Counted from the stretch's first letter, positions 41,998-51,046 are shown. The stretch: 64,000 nucleotides of DNA from an uncultured Streptomyces sp. (GCF_947488945.1 NZ_CANLBS010000012.1:173852-237851); one strand, 5' to 3'. The notes: generated by a model from the sequence alone, not told the origin. Made by a program: numbers and translations.

Positions 41998-43062
41998 TCA
42001 GCCCGGTTCCGCCACCGTCAGCAGCGCCGGATCGGACGGCAGCCGCACCTCGTCCCGCGCGAGCGCCCGTGCCAGCCGCAGCGCCCCGGCGAGCGGGTCC
42101 CCGTCCGGGGGGACCGGGACGGCGTGCGGGGCCAGTGCGGCGAGCTCTTCGCGCAGCGGCACGAGCAGCGGCTCGCCCATAGAGAACAGGCCGCCCGTCC
42201 ATGCCACCCGTGGGCGGTCCTCCTCCCGCCCGTCCGCCGCGTCCGGGGCCGGGCAGACCGCGGCGGCGGCCTCCGCGATGTGCCGGCCCGCGTCGCGCAG
42301 AATGCCCGCGGACACCGGGTCGGCCGCAGCGCAGGCGGCGACCTCGGGCGCGAACGAGGCGAGGAACGCGGGACGATCGGCGCGGGGGTAGAGCAGGCCC
42401 GGCAGCTCCGCGGGCGCTCCGAACACCGCCCGCACCCGCTCCAGCAGCGCGGGCGACCCGCCGCGCCGACCGTCGTGGGCGCGCAGGGCCGCGTCCAGGC
42501 CCTGCCGCCCGATCCAGGCGCCGCCGCCCGCGTCGCCCAGGAGGTGGCCCCAGCCGTCGGCGCGGTGCCAGCGGGACAGGTCGGTGCCGAGCGCGATCAT
42601 GCCGGTCCCGGCCGCGACCACGGCCCCGGGCCGCATCCCGAGCGCGCCGGCGTACGCGGTGACCCCGTCGGCGGCCAGAGCCAGCCGGTGCGGCCCGAGC
42701 GCGGCCGTCAGCGCCCCCGGCAGCACGGCGCGCAGCCGGCCGCCCAGCGTGGCCATCCCGGCGGCGCCCACCACCGCCGCGGCGATCCGGCCACCGGCCG
42801 CCCCGACTTCGCCGGACGGTGCCGTGCCCGGCGCCTCGGCCCGGTGCAGCAGGGTCTCGACGGCGGGCAGCACGAGTTCCAGCAGGTGCGCGGCGTCGAT
42901 GCCCCCCGGGCCGGTGCGGACCGGGCCGGTGCGGACCTGCGGGGCCACGGGAACCGGGCCGTCGGACCCCTGCGCGCCGTCGGGTTCCACGGCGCACAGG
43001 GCGACGCGCAGGCCGGAGCCTCCGGAGTCGACGCCGAGTGCGTAGGGCCCGCCGCCGGTCAC
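41998..43062 (-). CDS. BadF/BadG/BcrA/BcrD-type ATPase, N-acetylglucosamine kinase-like
   Basis: 354 residues from GTG 43062, overlapping the uracil-DNA glycosylase stop (43059-43061) as GTGA, so the two are translationally coupled. The actin-like ATPase fold is shown by LGVDSGGSGLRVALCAV (phosphate 1), VVAAGTGMIALG (phosphate 2 region), GWGHLLGDAGGGAWIGRQGLDAAL (sugar-kinase signature) and VAWTGGLFSMGEPLL (adenosine motif). GlcNAc kinases have this form, phosphorylating free N-acetylglucosamine for entry into the amino-sugar pathway. The substrate is not proven. Coupling to a DNA repair gene is probably organisational, not functional. Confidence 0.83.
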   Translation of the reverse strand: MTGGGPYALGVDSGGSGLRVALCAVEPDGAQGSDGPVPVAPQVRTGPVRTGPGGIDAAHLLELVLPAVETLLHRAEAPGTAPSGEVGAAGGRIAAAVVGAAGMATLGGRLRAVLPGALTAALGPHRLALAADGVTAYAGALGMRPGAVVAAGTGMIALGTDLSRWHRADGWGHLLGDAGGGAWIGRQGLDAALRAHDGRRGGSPALLERVRAVFGAPAELPGLLYPRADRPAFLASFAPEVAACAAADPVSAGILRDAGRHIAEAAAAVCPAPDAADGREEDRPRVAWTGGLFSMGEPLLVPLREELAALAPHAVPVPPDGDPLAGALRLARALARDEVRLPSDPALLTVAEPG

Positions 43063-43736
43063 GGCAGCCGCCAGTCCACCGGCTGCGCCCCCTGCTGTTC
43101 CAGCAGGGCGTTGGCGCGGCTGAACGGGCGCGAGCCGAAGAAGCCGCGGTCGGCCGACATGGGCGAGGGGTGCGCGGCCTCCAGCGCCGGGTAGTCGCCG
43201 AGCAGCGGACGGAGGTTGCGCGCGTCGCGGCCCCAGAGGATCGACACCAGCGGGGTGCCGCGCTCCACCAGGGCGCGGATCGCCTGCTCGGTGACCTCTT
43301 CCCAGCCCTTCCCCCGGTGGGCCGCCGGACGCCTCGGGGCGGTGGTGAGCGCCCTGTTGAGCAGCAGCACGCCCTGACGCGTCCACGGAGTGAGGTCGCC
43401 GTTGGACGGCTTCGGGTGGCCGAGATCGGTGTGCATCTCCCGGAAGATGTTCTCCAGGCTGCCGGGGAGCGGGCGGACCTCCGGGGCGACCGCGAAACTC
43501 AACCCGATCGCGTGACCCGGTGTCGGGTAGGGGTCTTGACCGACGATCAGCACCCGCACCTCGTCGAAGGGTTGCTGGAACGCCCGCAGCACGTTGGCTC
43601 CCGAAGGAACGTAGGTGCGTCCGGCCGCGATCTCCGCGCGGAGGAAGTCCCCCATCGCGGCGACGCGTCCGGCCACGGGTTCGAGTGCCTGCGCCCAGCC
43701 GGGCTCGATGATGTCCTTCAAAGGTCGTGCTGCCAC
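43059..43736 (-). CDS. ung: Uracil-DNA glycosylase (family 1)
   Basis: 225 residues. It excises uracil from DNA after cytosine deamination. The water-activating loop VGQDPYPTPGHAIGLSF, the uracil-binding LLLNRALTT, ILWGRDARN and the Leu-intercalation loop HPSPMSADRGFFGSRPFSRAN are all present. Start GTG 43736 (M-AARPLKDIIEPGW) is chosen because the family begins here and TAGAGT, a -10 candidate, lies 7 nt upstream, giving a leaderless mRNA. The kinase-like gene downstream overlaps its stop. Confidence 0.93.
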   Translation of the reverse strand: MAARPLKDIIEPGWAQALEPVAGRVAAMGDFLRAEIAAGRTYVPSGANVLRAFQQPFDEVRVLIVGQDPYPTPGHAIGLSFAVAPEVRPLPGSLENIFREMHTDLGHPKPSNGDLTPWTRQGVLLLNRALTTAPRRPAAHRGKGWEEVTEQAIRALVERGTPLVSILWGRDARNLRPLLGDYPALEAAHPSPMSADRGFFGSRPFSRANALLEQQGAQPVDWRLP

Positions 43737-43928
43737 GGCCCGCACTCTACTGCTGATACGACGAGCGTGATCAACTGCCCGGTCGGCGGCCGGTTGACGG
43801 GCTTGACGGGAGTGCGCGAGGGCGCCGCGAGGGGCGGGCCGTCCGCCCGGCCCTCGCGGCCCGTACACCCCCGTACGCCTTCTCGTCGTGTCCCCGCCGT
43901 GTCCCCGCCCCCCGTCCGCGGCCGTGCC

Positions 43929-45017
43929 TCAGGCCAGCACGGCCGCCCGCACGCACAGCACGTCCGGCAGGTGCGTGGCCAACTGCCGCCAGGTGTCGCC
44001 GTCGTCCGCGCTGGCGTAGACCTCGCCGTTGCGGTTGCCGAAGTACACCCCGGCGGGGTCGGCGTCGTCCGTGCAGAGCGCGTCCCGCAACACCGTGCCG
44101 TAGTGCGCGCCTTCGGGCAGGCCGGCGGAGAGCGGCTCCCAGCTCTCCCCTGCGTCGCTGGTGCGGAACACCCGGCAGCGGTGCTCCGCCGGCACCCGGT
44201 CGGCGTCGGCGTTGATCGGGAAGACGTACGCGGTGCCGCCCTTGCGCGGATGCGCGACCGCCGCGAAGCCGAAGTCCGACGGCAGCCCGGAACCGATGTC
44301 GGTCCACCGGTCGCCGCCGTCGTCGCTGCGGAACACGCCCCAGTGGTTCTGGAGGTACAGCCGGTCCGGATCGGCCGCGTCCCGCGTGACCTTGTGGACG
44401 CACTGGCCGAACTCGGGGTCCGGATCGGGCAGGAAGACCGCCGACACCCCGCGGTTCGCCGGTTCCCAGCTCTCTCCGCCGTCCTTGGTCCGGAAGACGC
44501 CCGCGGTGGAGACCGCCACCGTCACCGCGGCCGGGTCGCGGGGGTCGGTGAGAATCGTGTGCAGCCCCTCGCCGCCGCCCCCCGGCACCCATCGCGACCG
44601 GGTGGGGTGCTCCCACAGCGGCCGCACCAGCTCGAAGGACTCGCCCCGGTCCTCGGAGCGGAACAGCGCGGCCGGCTCGGTGCCCGCGTACACCACGCCC
44701 GGCTCCTCGGGACCGGCCGGATGGAGCTGCCAGACCCGCTCCAGGGACGCCCCGGTGGACTTCGGGAACTTCACCGCGGGCTGCCGGGGTTCCACCCAGC
44801 TCGCCCCCAGGTCGTCGGAGTGGAAGACGGACGGTCCCCAGTGCGCGCTGTCCCCGCCCACCAGCAGCCGGGGCGTGCCGCCGCCACGGGTGTCGACCGC
44901 GACGGAGTAGATCGCCTGCGCGTTGAAATGGGGGCCGTCCAGCTCCCATCTGCCGTCACGGCCCAGGCCGATGAAGAGCCCCTTGCGGGTGCCCACGGTG
45001 AGCAGCACATCGGTCAT
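43929..45017 (-). CDS. BNR-repeat/sortilin-like beta-propeller protein (exo-alpha-sialidase-like)
   Basis: 362 residues from ATG 45017 with GGGAGG upstream. Several Asp-box (BNR) repeats are visible: SDDLGASWVEP, SEDRGESFELV, TKDGGESWEPA, SDDGGDRWTDI, TSDAGESWEPL and SADDGDTWRQL. The form S/T-x-D-x-G-x-(S/T)-W is that of sialidases and sortilin/Vps10-like propellers. There is no signal peptide and no sialidase Arg triad that I can place, so enzymatic activity is doubtful. The role is unknown; many actinobacterial homologues are annotated as exo-alpha-sialidase or WD40/YVTN-like. Confidence 0.83.
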   Translation of the reverse strand: MTDVLLTVGTRKGLFIGLGRDGRWELDGPHFNAQAIYSVAVDTRGGGTPRLLVGGDSAHWGPSVFHSDDLGASWVEPRQPAVKFPKSTGASLERVWQLHPAGPEEPGVVYAGTEPAALFRSEDRGESFELVRPLWEHPTRSRWVPGGGGEGLHTILTDPRDPAAVTVAVSTAGVFRTKDGGESWEPANRGVSAVFLPDPDPEFGQCVHKVTRDAADPDRLYLQNHWGVFRSDDGGDRWTDIGSGLPSDFGFAAVAHPRKGGTAYVFPINADADRVPAEHRCRVFRTSDAGESWEPLSAGLPEGAHYGTVLRDALCTDDADPAGVYFGNRNGEVYASADDGDTWRQLATHLPDVLCVRAAVLA

Positions 45018-45264
45018 GACAAGACCTCCCGAAACGCCTGTGTCGCCGGATACCGGTCAGTGTGCACCCCGGCACCGACAACGGCCCGCAGCCGGGACGT
45101 CCGCCCTGGTGGGAACGGGTGCGTCCGCCCGGCCCCCCGCGCGCACCGGGTCGTCGCCGCCCGGCCGGAGGCGGGCGCGGAAGGTGTGCTGCAATGCCCG
45201 CAGGCGCGTGCGGCGCGCGCCGGGAAGAACCGGCCGGCGCCGGTGAGCGAGAACGGACTGACGC

Positions 45265-45675
45265 ATGACGACGGAGACCGCCTTCGAGGACCACGAGGGC
45301 CGCGCGATCGCGTGGCAGGTCGCCCCGGACGGTGCGGGCGACCCCCTCCGCGTCGGCCTGCGAATCGGCGTCCCGGCGGGCGAGGAGCGCTGGACCTGTA
45401 CCCCGGAGGCCGCCAGACGGCTGGCGGCCGCCCTGCTCGCCGCCGCCGGGGAGGCGGAGCTGGCCCGCACGGCGGACCCCGTCAGCGTCCCCGCCCGCGA
45501 TCTGCGGCGTGGCGACGTACGCGACGGCCCTCGGCCCATGACCGTGGACGGCGTCAGGGTGGAGGGCGGGTCGGTGCAGGTGACCTGGAAATCCCCCGCG
45601 GGGCGGAGCTGGACCCAGATGTACGACGGGTCCGTCCCCATCGCCCTGCGTCGCCGGAGCGGCTCCGACGGGTGA
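45265..45675 (+). CDS. Small hypothetical protein
   Basis: 136 residues, soluble, no signal peptide. The N-terminal half (TAFEDHEGRAIAWQVAPDGAGD, VGLRIGVPAGEERWTCTPEAARRLAAALL) and the C-terminal half (GVRVEGGSVQVTWKSPAGRSW) look like a compact beta-rich domain. I do not recognise a family. The start ATG 45265 lacks a strong ribosome site. It is divergent from the BNR-repeat gene and directly precedes the palindrome and flavoenzyme gene. Codon usage is typical of the region, so it is probably real. Confidence 0.6.
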   Translation: MTTETAFEDHEGRAIAWQVAPDGAGDPLRVGLRIGVPAGEERWTCTPEAARRLAAALLAAAGEAELARTADPVSVPARDLRRGDVRDGPRPMTVDGVRVEGGSVQVTWKSPAGRSWTQMYDGSVPIALRRRSGSDG

Positions 45676-45717
45676 GGACCACGGCGTCGCCCCGCTTCCG
45701 CGCGGCTTCCGGGGCCC

Positions 45718-45745
45718 TCGTAGTACGATGAACGTCGTACTACGA
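45718..45745. promoter_or_regulatory. Perfect 11-bp inverted repeat upstream of the OYE-family gene
   Basis: TCGTAGTACGA (45718-45728) and TCGTACTACGA (45735-45745) are exact inverse complements, 6 bp apart. A 28-bp palindrome of this quality is typical of TetR/MarR-type operators. It lies about 80 bp before the flavoenzyme start. No such regulator gene is adjacent. Confidence 0.75.
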
Positions 45746-45826
45746 CGCTCCACGTACAAAGCTCCTGCCGGAGCCGTCCCGTGGAACGCCCCCGGCCCCT
45801 TCGGCCACCTCTGCGAAACGGAGCCC

Positions 45827-46936
45827 GTGTTGAACACCCTCTTCGAGCCCTACGTCCTGCGCTCGGTCACCGTCCCGAACCGGATCTGGATGCCGCCGAT
45901 GTGCCAGTACAGCGCCGCGGCGACCGGGCCCGACACGGGGGTCGCCAACGACTGGCACTTCGCCCACTACGCCTCCCGCGCCGTCGGCGGCACCGGCCTG
46001 ATCCTGGTGGAAGCCACCGGGGTCAGCCCCGAGGGCCGCATCAGCCCCATGGACCTCGGACTGTGGAACGACCGCCAGGCCGAAGCGCTGCGCCGCGTCA
46101 CCGCGTTCCTGGAGAGCCGGGGCACCGTGCCCGGCATCCAGCTCGCCCACGCCGGACGCAAGGCGTCCACCGACGCCCCGTGGCGCGGCGGCAAGGCGCT
46201 CCCCGCCGACGGCCCCGAGGCGCTCGGCTGGCAGCCCCTCGGACCGAGTCCGCTGCCGTTCGACGAGGGCGACCCGGTTCCGGCGGAGCTGACGACCGAT
46301 CAGATCCACGAGGTGGCGGGTCAGTTCGCCGCCTCGGCGAAGCGCGCGCTGGAAGCGGGCTTCAAGGTCGTCGAGATCCACGGCGCGCACGGCTACCTGA
46401 TCGGTGAGTTCCTCTCCCCGTTCAGCAACCACCGCACCGACGCCTACGGCGGGTCCTTCGAGAACCGCTGCCGCTTCGCCCTCGAAGTCGTCGACGCCGT
46501 ACGGGAGGTGTGGCCGCAGGAACTGCCGCTGTTCTTCCGGATCTCCGCCACCGACTGGCTCACCGAGAACGCCGAGGACGAGCGCGAGGGATGGACCGCG
46601 GACGACACGGTCGCCTTCGCCCGCGAACTGCGCGCCCACGGCGTGGACCTGCTCGACGTCTCCACCGGCGGCAACGCCCCCCGGGCCCGGATCGAGACCG
46701 GGCCGGGCTACCAGGTGCCGTTCGCCGAGCGGGTGCGCACCGAGACCGGACTGCCGGTGGCCGCCGTCGGCCTCATCACCGAGCCCGTACAGGCCGAGAA
46801 GATCCTCGCCGACGGACAGGCGGACGCGGTGCTGATCGGCCGCGAACTGCTGCGCGACCCGTACTTCGCCCGCAGCGCCGCCCGCGCCCTCGGCGGCGAG
46901 GTGCGCGTCCCCGAGCAGTACGGCCGTTCGGTCTGA
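45827..46936 (+). CDS. Old Yellow Enzyme-family NADH:flavin oxidoreductase (YqjM-like)
   Basis: 369 residues from GTG 45827 with ACGGAG just upstream; an upstream ATG (45730) lies in the palindromic operator and is unlikely. FMN-dependent ene-reductase barrel: LRSVTVPNRIWMPPMCQYSA carries the YqjM-type Cys, GVSPEGRISPMDLGLWND, IQLAHAGRKAS (His for substrate carbonyl), IHGAHGYLIGEFLSPFSNHRTDAYGGS, FRISATDWL and GLITEPVQAEKIL with ADAVLIGRELLRDPYF. It reduces activated C=C bonds of enals, quinones or nitro compounds. The long palindrome upstream suggests induction by electrophiles through an unlinked repressor. Confidence 0.9.
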   Translation: MLNTLFEPYVLRSVTVPNRIWMPPMCQYSAAATGPDTGVANDWHFAHYASRAVGGTGLILVEATGVSPEGRISPMDLGLWNDRQAEALRRVTAFLESRGTVPGIQLAHAGRKASTDAPWRGGKALPADGPEALGWQPLGPSPLPFDEGDPVPAELTTDQIHEVAGQFAASAKRALEAGFKVVEIHGAHGYLIGEFLSPFSNHRTDAYGGSFENRCRFALEVVDAVREVWPQELPLFFRISATDWLTENAEDEREGWTADDTVAFARELRAHGVDLLDVSTGGNAPRARIETGPGYQVPFAERVRTETGLPVAAVGLITEPVQAEKILADGQADAVLIGRELLRDPYFARSAARALGGEVRVPEQYGRSV

Positions 46937-47010
46937 CCCGCTGGCCCCACCGGACCGGCCGGCCTTTTCGGCTCCCCGCCGGAGAGGCCCCGGCGGGGGC
47001 GCCCGCTCGG

Positions 47011-47023
47011 TAGGGTGGCCGCG
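47011..47023 (+). promoter_or_regulatory. Leaderless -10 element of the methyltransferase gene
   Basis: TAGGGT (47011-47016) is 7 nt before ATG 47024 and no ribosome site is present. This favours the ATG at 47024 over an upstream in-frame GTG. Confidence 0.45.
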
Positions 47024-47752
47024 ATGTCCACCACACAGGGCCCCACCCTCCGCGAACTGGCCGTGCAGGCGCTCTCCTCGGTCGAGCACGGATACGACCT
47101 GCTCGCCCCGAAGTTCGACCACACGCCCTACCGCACCCCCGGCCGGGTGCTCGGCGCCGTGGCCCGCGCGCTCCGGCCGCTCGGCCCGTTCCGTACCGGA
47201 CTCGACGTCTGCTGCGGGACGGGCGCGGGGGTCGGCGTGCTGCGGGAGGTCTGCTCCGGGCGCGTCACCGGCGTCGACTTCAGCGCGGGCATGCTGGCGC
47301 GGGCGCGCGCCTCGCTGCCGGACGCACCCGAGGGACCCGCGGTGGACTGGGTGCGCGCCGACGCGCTGGCCCTCCCGTTCGCGGAGTCCTTCGATCTCGC
47401 CGTGAGCTTCGGGGCGTTCGGGCACTTCCTGCCGCGCGAGCGCCCCGCGCTCTTCGCCGGGGTGCACGCGTCGCTGCGTCCCGGTGGCCTGTTCGTCTTC
47501 CCGATGGGCGCGCCGCCGCCGGTCGCCTCGCGGGCCTACTGGACGACGCTGGGCTTCGATACGGCGATGCGGGTGCGCAACGCCCTGTGGCGCCCACGCT
47601 TCGTCATGTACTACCGGACGTTCCGTCTGCCCGATGTCCTGCGGGACCTGGAGCGGGCGGGCTTCCGGACCCGGCTGGAGCCCCTGGCCGAACTGGGCGT
47701 CCGTTCCGACGGCGTTCCGCGGGCCGGCCTGGTGGTGGCCGCCAAGGAGTGA
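47024..47752 (+). CDS. Class I SAM-dependent methyltransferase
   Basis: 242 residues. Motif I LDVCCGTGAGVGVL, motif II VTGVDFSAGMLARARA, and motif IV SFDLAVSFGAFGHF with LRPGGLFVFPMG form a complete SAM-binding Rossmann fold of the UbiE/Methyltransf_11 type. The C-terminal half (PRFVMYYRTFRLPDVLRDLERAGF) is more basic. The methyl acceptor is unknown. It stands alone on the plus strand, 87 bp behind the flavoenzyme gene, from which it is separated by its own leaderless promoter. Confidence 0.86.
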   Translation: MSTTQGPTLRELAVQALSSVEHGYDLLAPKFDHTPYRTPGRVLGAVARALRPLGPFRTGLDVCCGTGAGVGVLREVCSGRVTGVDFSAGMLARARASLPDAPEGPAVDWVRADALALPFAESFDLAVSFGAFGHFLPRERPALFAGVHASLRPGGLFVFPMGAPPPVASRAYWTTLGFDTAMRVRNALWRPRFVMYYRTFRLPDVLRDLERAGFRTRLEPLAELGVRSDGVPRAGLVVAAKE

Positions 47753-47906
47753 CCGACGCCGACAAGCACGGAGGTACGGGGCCGCGGGCGCGGGGCCGCC
47801 CGCTCGGCCCCGGACGGGCCGCTTTTCGTACCATGGAGGCCACCGGGACGAGCACCCGGAGGAATGCCGCCCGACGACGAGTGCCCGGAAACGAAGTGGA
47901 GCGACT

Positions 47907-48323
47907 GTGACCCCCACCAGCGGTGCGGCAGGGGCCGACGCGGGAAACCGCACCCGCACCCTCGGCCACCCCGCGCCCCACGAGATCCGCGTCGAGAGCG
48001 TCCTCCACGCGCTCGCCGACCCCGTCCGCCTGCGGATCGTGCGCCAGTTGGCGGACGCGTCCGACGAGCTGAACTGCGCCTGCTTCGCCCTGCCGGTCGC
48101 CAAGTCCACGTCCACGCACCACTTCCGGGTGCTCCGGGAGAGCGGAGTGATCCGCCAGGTCTACCGGGGAACGGCGAAGCTGAGCGTCCTGCGGCGCGAC
48201 GACCTCGACACCCTCTTCCCCGGGCTCCTCGACAGCGTCCTGCTCGCCGCCGGCCTGCAGGCCGTGCGGCTGGAAGCGGAACCGCGGGGCGGCGGCGGGA
48301 CCGCCGGCCCGGCCGGCCGCTGA
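47907..48323 (+). CDS. ArsR-family helix-turn-helix regulator
   Basis: 138 residues from GTG 47907 with GTGGAG upstream. The winged helix reads VLHALADPVRLRIVRQLAD, then CACFALPVAKSTSTHHFRVLRESGVIRQVYRGTAKLSVLRRDDLDTLFPGLLDSVL. The CAC in the helix region recalls the metal-binding ELCVCD of ArsR/SmtB proteins, but the motif is incomplete. The sequence is like regulators found next to YqjM-type flavoenzymes, one of which is encoded 1 kb upstream. It may be the factor for that gene, which is inference. Confidence 0.85.
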   Translation: MTPTSGAAGADAGNRTRTLGHPAPHEIRVESVLHALADPVRLRIVRQLADASDELNCACFALPVAKSTSTHHFRVLRESGVIRQVYRGTAKLSVLRRDDLDTLFPGLLDSVLLAAGLQAVRLEAEPRGGGGTAGPAGR

Positions 48324-48470
48324 GCCCCGGCGCCCGCGGGAGCTCATCGGCGACGGCACCACCGCCTTACCCGGTGCCCAGCCGAAGATTCCCGCAGCGG
48401 CCCGGCTCGCCCCGGACGCGCGTCCGCAGAGCGCCCCGCCCGTGACGGGCCCACGGCCCGGCCGCCGTGC

Positions 48471-49130
48471 TCAGTCCAGCAGGGCCCGCATCCGGTCCGC
48501 CTCGACGGTCTGCTGCGCGGCCACGTCGGTCGCCATCTCCTCCACCAGCACGTTGTTGCCCTCGGACAACGCCTCCGTCGCCATGGTGACGGCCCCCTGG
48601 TGGTGCGCGATCATCAGGGTGAGGAAGAGCCGGTCGAACTCCTTGCCGCGGGCCGCGCGCAACGCGTCCAACTGGGCGGCGGTGGCCATGCCCGGCATCG
48701 CCGCGTGATCGTGCTCCACCACGTGGCGGTCGGCGTCGTGGTTCTTCTGCCAGCCCTGCATCGCGGCGATCTCGGGCTGCTGACCTGCGGAGATGCGGCC
48801 GGCCAGGCTCTTCACGGACGCCGACGAGGCGCGGTCCGGCACCAGGCCGGTCATGACCAGCGCCTGCTCGTGGTGCTTGATCATCATCTGCACGTAGCGG
48901 TAGTCGGCGGAGTTCGGGGTGTCCTCGACGATCTCCTTCGAGGCCTCTTCCGCGGTGAGCGTCCTGGCCGGCTCGCCGGGCTTGCCCGGTGCCACCACCC
49001 CCGGTCCGTCCGCCGCCGGCTTGCCTTCCCCGTCGTCGGAATCGCAGCCGGCCACGGCGAGCATTGCGAGGAGCGCGGCCGCCGCGAGCGCGGCCGTCCG
49101 CCGGCATCGGGTCTGACGGGGAAACAACAC
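48471..49130 (-). CDS. DUF305 lipoprotein
   Basis: 219 residues from GTG 49130, with CAGGAGG upstream. Signal RCRRTAALAAAALLAMLAVAGC ends in a lipobox. The two DUF305 halves follow, each with paired histidines: YVQMMIKHHEQALVMTGLV and LFLTLMIAHHQGAVTMATEAL, linked by MPGMATAAQLDALRAARGKEFDR. DUF305 proteins have a ferritin-like helical bundle and are suspected to bind metals such as copper; the function is not established. It is divergent from the LVIVD-repeat gene, with 172 bp between starts, a pairing seen in other streptomycetes. Confidence 0.88.
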   Translation of the reverse strand: MLFPRQTRCRRTAALAAAALLAMLAVAGCDSDDGEGKPAADGPGVVAPGKPGEPARTLTAEEASKEIVEDTPNSADYRYVQMMIKHHEQALVMTGLVPDRASSASVKSLAGRISAGQQPEIAAMQGWQKNHDADRHVVEHDHAAMPGMATAAQLDALRAARGKEFDRLFLTLMIAHHQGAVTMATEALSEGNNVLVEEMATDVAAQQTVEADRMRALLD

Positions 49131-49302
49131 GGGGACCTCCTGCGCCGGTTGATGTGCTGGAACCGTCCTAGCACGCTTCCGCTCGGCAAAGATCAAAAAC
49201 TTTCGTTACGTCTCTGTTGCCATCTGTTGATGTGTACATGAGAGGGGAGATACTTCCCCCGTTCGGAACCGTCCCCGTGGACGGATACCAGGGAGGACCC
49301 CA

Positions 49303-50793
49303 GTGACCTTGTTGCATCCCATCCGCGCGCGGCGGAGACGTCTCGGCGCGGTGGCAGCCGCCGCCGGACTCCTCGTCACGCTGCTGACCGCCACGAGCGC
49401 GTCCGCGTCGCCGGAGCCCGGCGACACCTCCACCGGAGTCGCTGCCGCCTCCGCGAGCCAGCAGGCCGAGGCGGAGGCGGCGATCGCGAGCGGCGAGATA
49501 CCCGGCGTGGACGAGATCATCCACAGCTCCAACATCGAGCACCTCGCCAACGTGCCGAAGGACGCGCTGCCCGGCACCAACTCGGACCTCGTGTTCCAGG
49601 GGAAGTACGCCTTCTCCGGCAACTACGACGGGTTCCGGATCTTCGACATCAGCAACCCGAGGAAGCCGAAGACGGTCGCCCAGGTCCTGTGTCCGGGCTC
49701 GCAGAACGACATCTCGGTCTCGGGGAACCTGCTGTTCCTCTCCACCGACTCCTCGCGCAGCGACAACTCGTGCTCCAGCACCACCCAGCCCGCCACGGAG
49801 AAGTCCTCCTGGGAGGGCATGAAGATCTTCGACATCAGCGACAAGCGGAACCCCGAGTACGTCGCCGCCGTCGAGACCGCCTGTGGCTCGCACACCCACA
49901 CGATCGTGCCCGAGGGCAAGAACGTCTACATCTACGTCTCCTCGTACTCGCCCAACGAGACGTTCCCGGACTGCCAGCCGCCGCACGACGGCATCTCGAT
50001 CATCAAGGTGCCGCGCAAGGCGCCCGAGCAGGCGCGGATCGTCAACTTCCCCGTCCTCTTCCCGGACGGTGGCAACCCGGGGGCCCCGACCAACCCCGGC
50101 GTCTCCAGGACGACCGGCTGCCACGACATCACCGTGCTGCCGTCCAAGGACCTGGCGGCCGCCGCGTGCCTGGGTGACGGCCTGCTGTTCTCCATCAAGG
50201 ACCCCGAGAACCCGAAGATCATCGACCGGGTCCAGGACAACGTGAACTTCGCCTTCTGGCACTCCGCCACCTTCAACCAGGACGCGGACAAGGTCGTCTT
50301 CACGGACGAGCTCGGCGGCGGCGGCGCGGCCACCTGCAACGCGGCCATCGGCCCGAACCGCGGCGCCGACGGCATCTACGACATCGTCGGCCGGGGCGAC
50401 CACCGCAAGCTGGTCTTCCGCAGCTACTACAAGATCGACCGCCCGCAGGCCGACGTCGAGGTCTGCGTCGCCCACAACGGCTCGATCATCCCGGTCAAGG
50501 GCCGCGACATCATGGTCCAGGCCTGGTACCAGGGCGGCATCTCCGTCTGGGACTTCACCGACTCCTCGAAGCCCAAGGAGATCGGGTACTTCGAGCGCGG
50601 CCCGGTCACCCTCGACCGCGTCACGACGGCCGGTCCCTGGTCGGCGTACTACTACAACGGCTACATCTACTCCAACGACATCGCCAAGGGCTTCGACGTC
50701 CTGGCGCTGAACGACCGGCGTACCGACCCGGCCAAGCGGGTGCGGCTGGACGAGCTCAACGTGCAGACGCAGCCGGACTACTTCGACCGCTGA
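49303..50793 (+). CDS. Secreted LVIVD-repeat beta-propeller protein
   Basis: 496 residues from GTG 49303 with GGGAGG. Signal peptide 1-36 (LGAVAAAAGLLVTLLTATSASAS). Repeats of the LVIVD type follow: YAFSGNYDGFRIFDISNPRKPK, GMKIFDISDKRNPEYVAAVET, HTIVPEGKNVYIYVSSY, GLLFSIKDPENPKIID, QGGISVWDFTDSSKPKEIGYF. This predicts a surface beta-propeller. The activity is unknown. The divergent arrangement with the DUF305 lipoprotein suggests joint function outside the membrane. Confidence 0.87.
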   Translation: MTLLHPIRARRRRLGAVAAAAGLLVTLLTATSASASPEPGDTSTGVAAASASQQAEAEAAIASGEIPGVDEIIHSSNIEHLANVPKDALPGTNSDLVFQGKYAFSGNYDGFRIFDISNPRKPKTVAQVLCPGSQNDISVSGNLLFLSTDSSRSDNSCSSTTQPATEKSSWEGMKIFDISDKRNPEYVAAVETACGSHTHTIVPEGKNVYIYVSSYSPNETFPDCQPPHDGISIIKVPRKAPEQARIVNFPVLFPDGGNPGAPTNPGVSRTTGCHDITVLPSKDLAAAACLGDGLLFSIKDPENPKIIDRVQDNVNFAFWHSATFNQDADKVVFTDELGGGGAATCNAAIGPNRGADGIYDIVGRGDHRKLVFRSYYKIDRPQADVEVCVAHNGSIIPVKGRDIMVQAWYQGGISVWDFTDSSKPKEIGYFERGPVTLDRVTTAGPWSAYYYNGYIYSNDIAKGFDVLALNDRRTDPAKRVRLDELNVQTQPDYFDR

Positions 50794-51046
50794 TCCGGCC
50801 GGAGACCTCCGCGGGAGCGTCGTGCGCGGGCCGTCGGGGACACCCGGCGGCCCGCAGCCGTTCCTGGCGGCGCACGAGGCCGGAGAGGGAGCGCCCACGC
50901 GAGGGCGAAGGAAATTCATTGACCGGTGAGCCCGCCGGGGACATGCTGTAGCCCTGCGCCGGCCCGGCAACGCTGATCCGGCGCTCACCCGGCCGGAACG
51001 ACCGCCGGGTGGCGCCCGGTTCCGGCGACGCGGGGGATCGCCGGAA

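Noticed and set aside
43929..45017. True sialidase
   Set aside because: Asp-boxes are present but I could not place the Arg triad or the catalytic Tyr/Glu, and there is no signal peptide.
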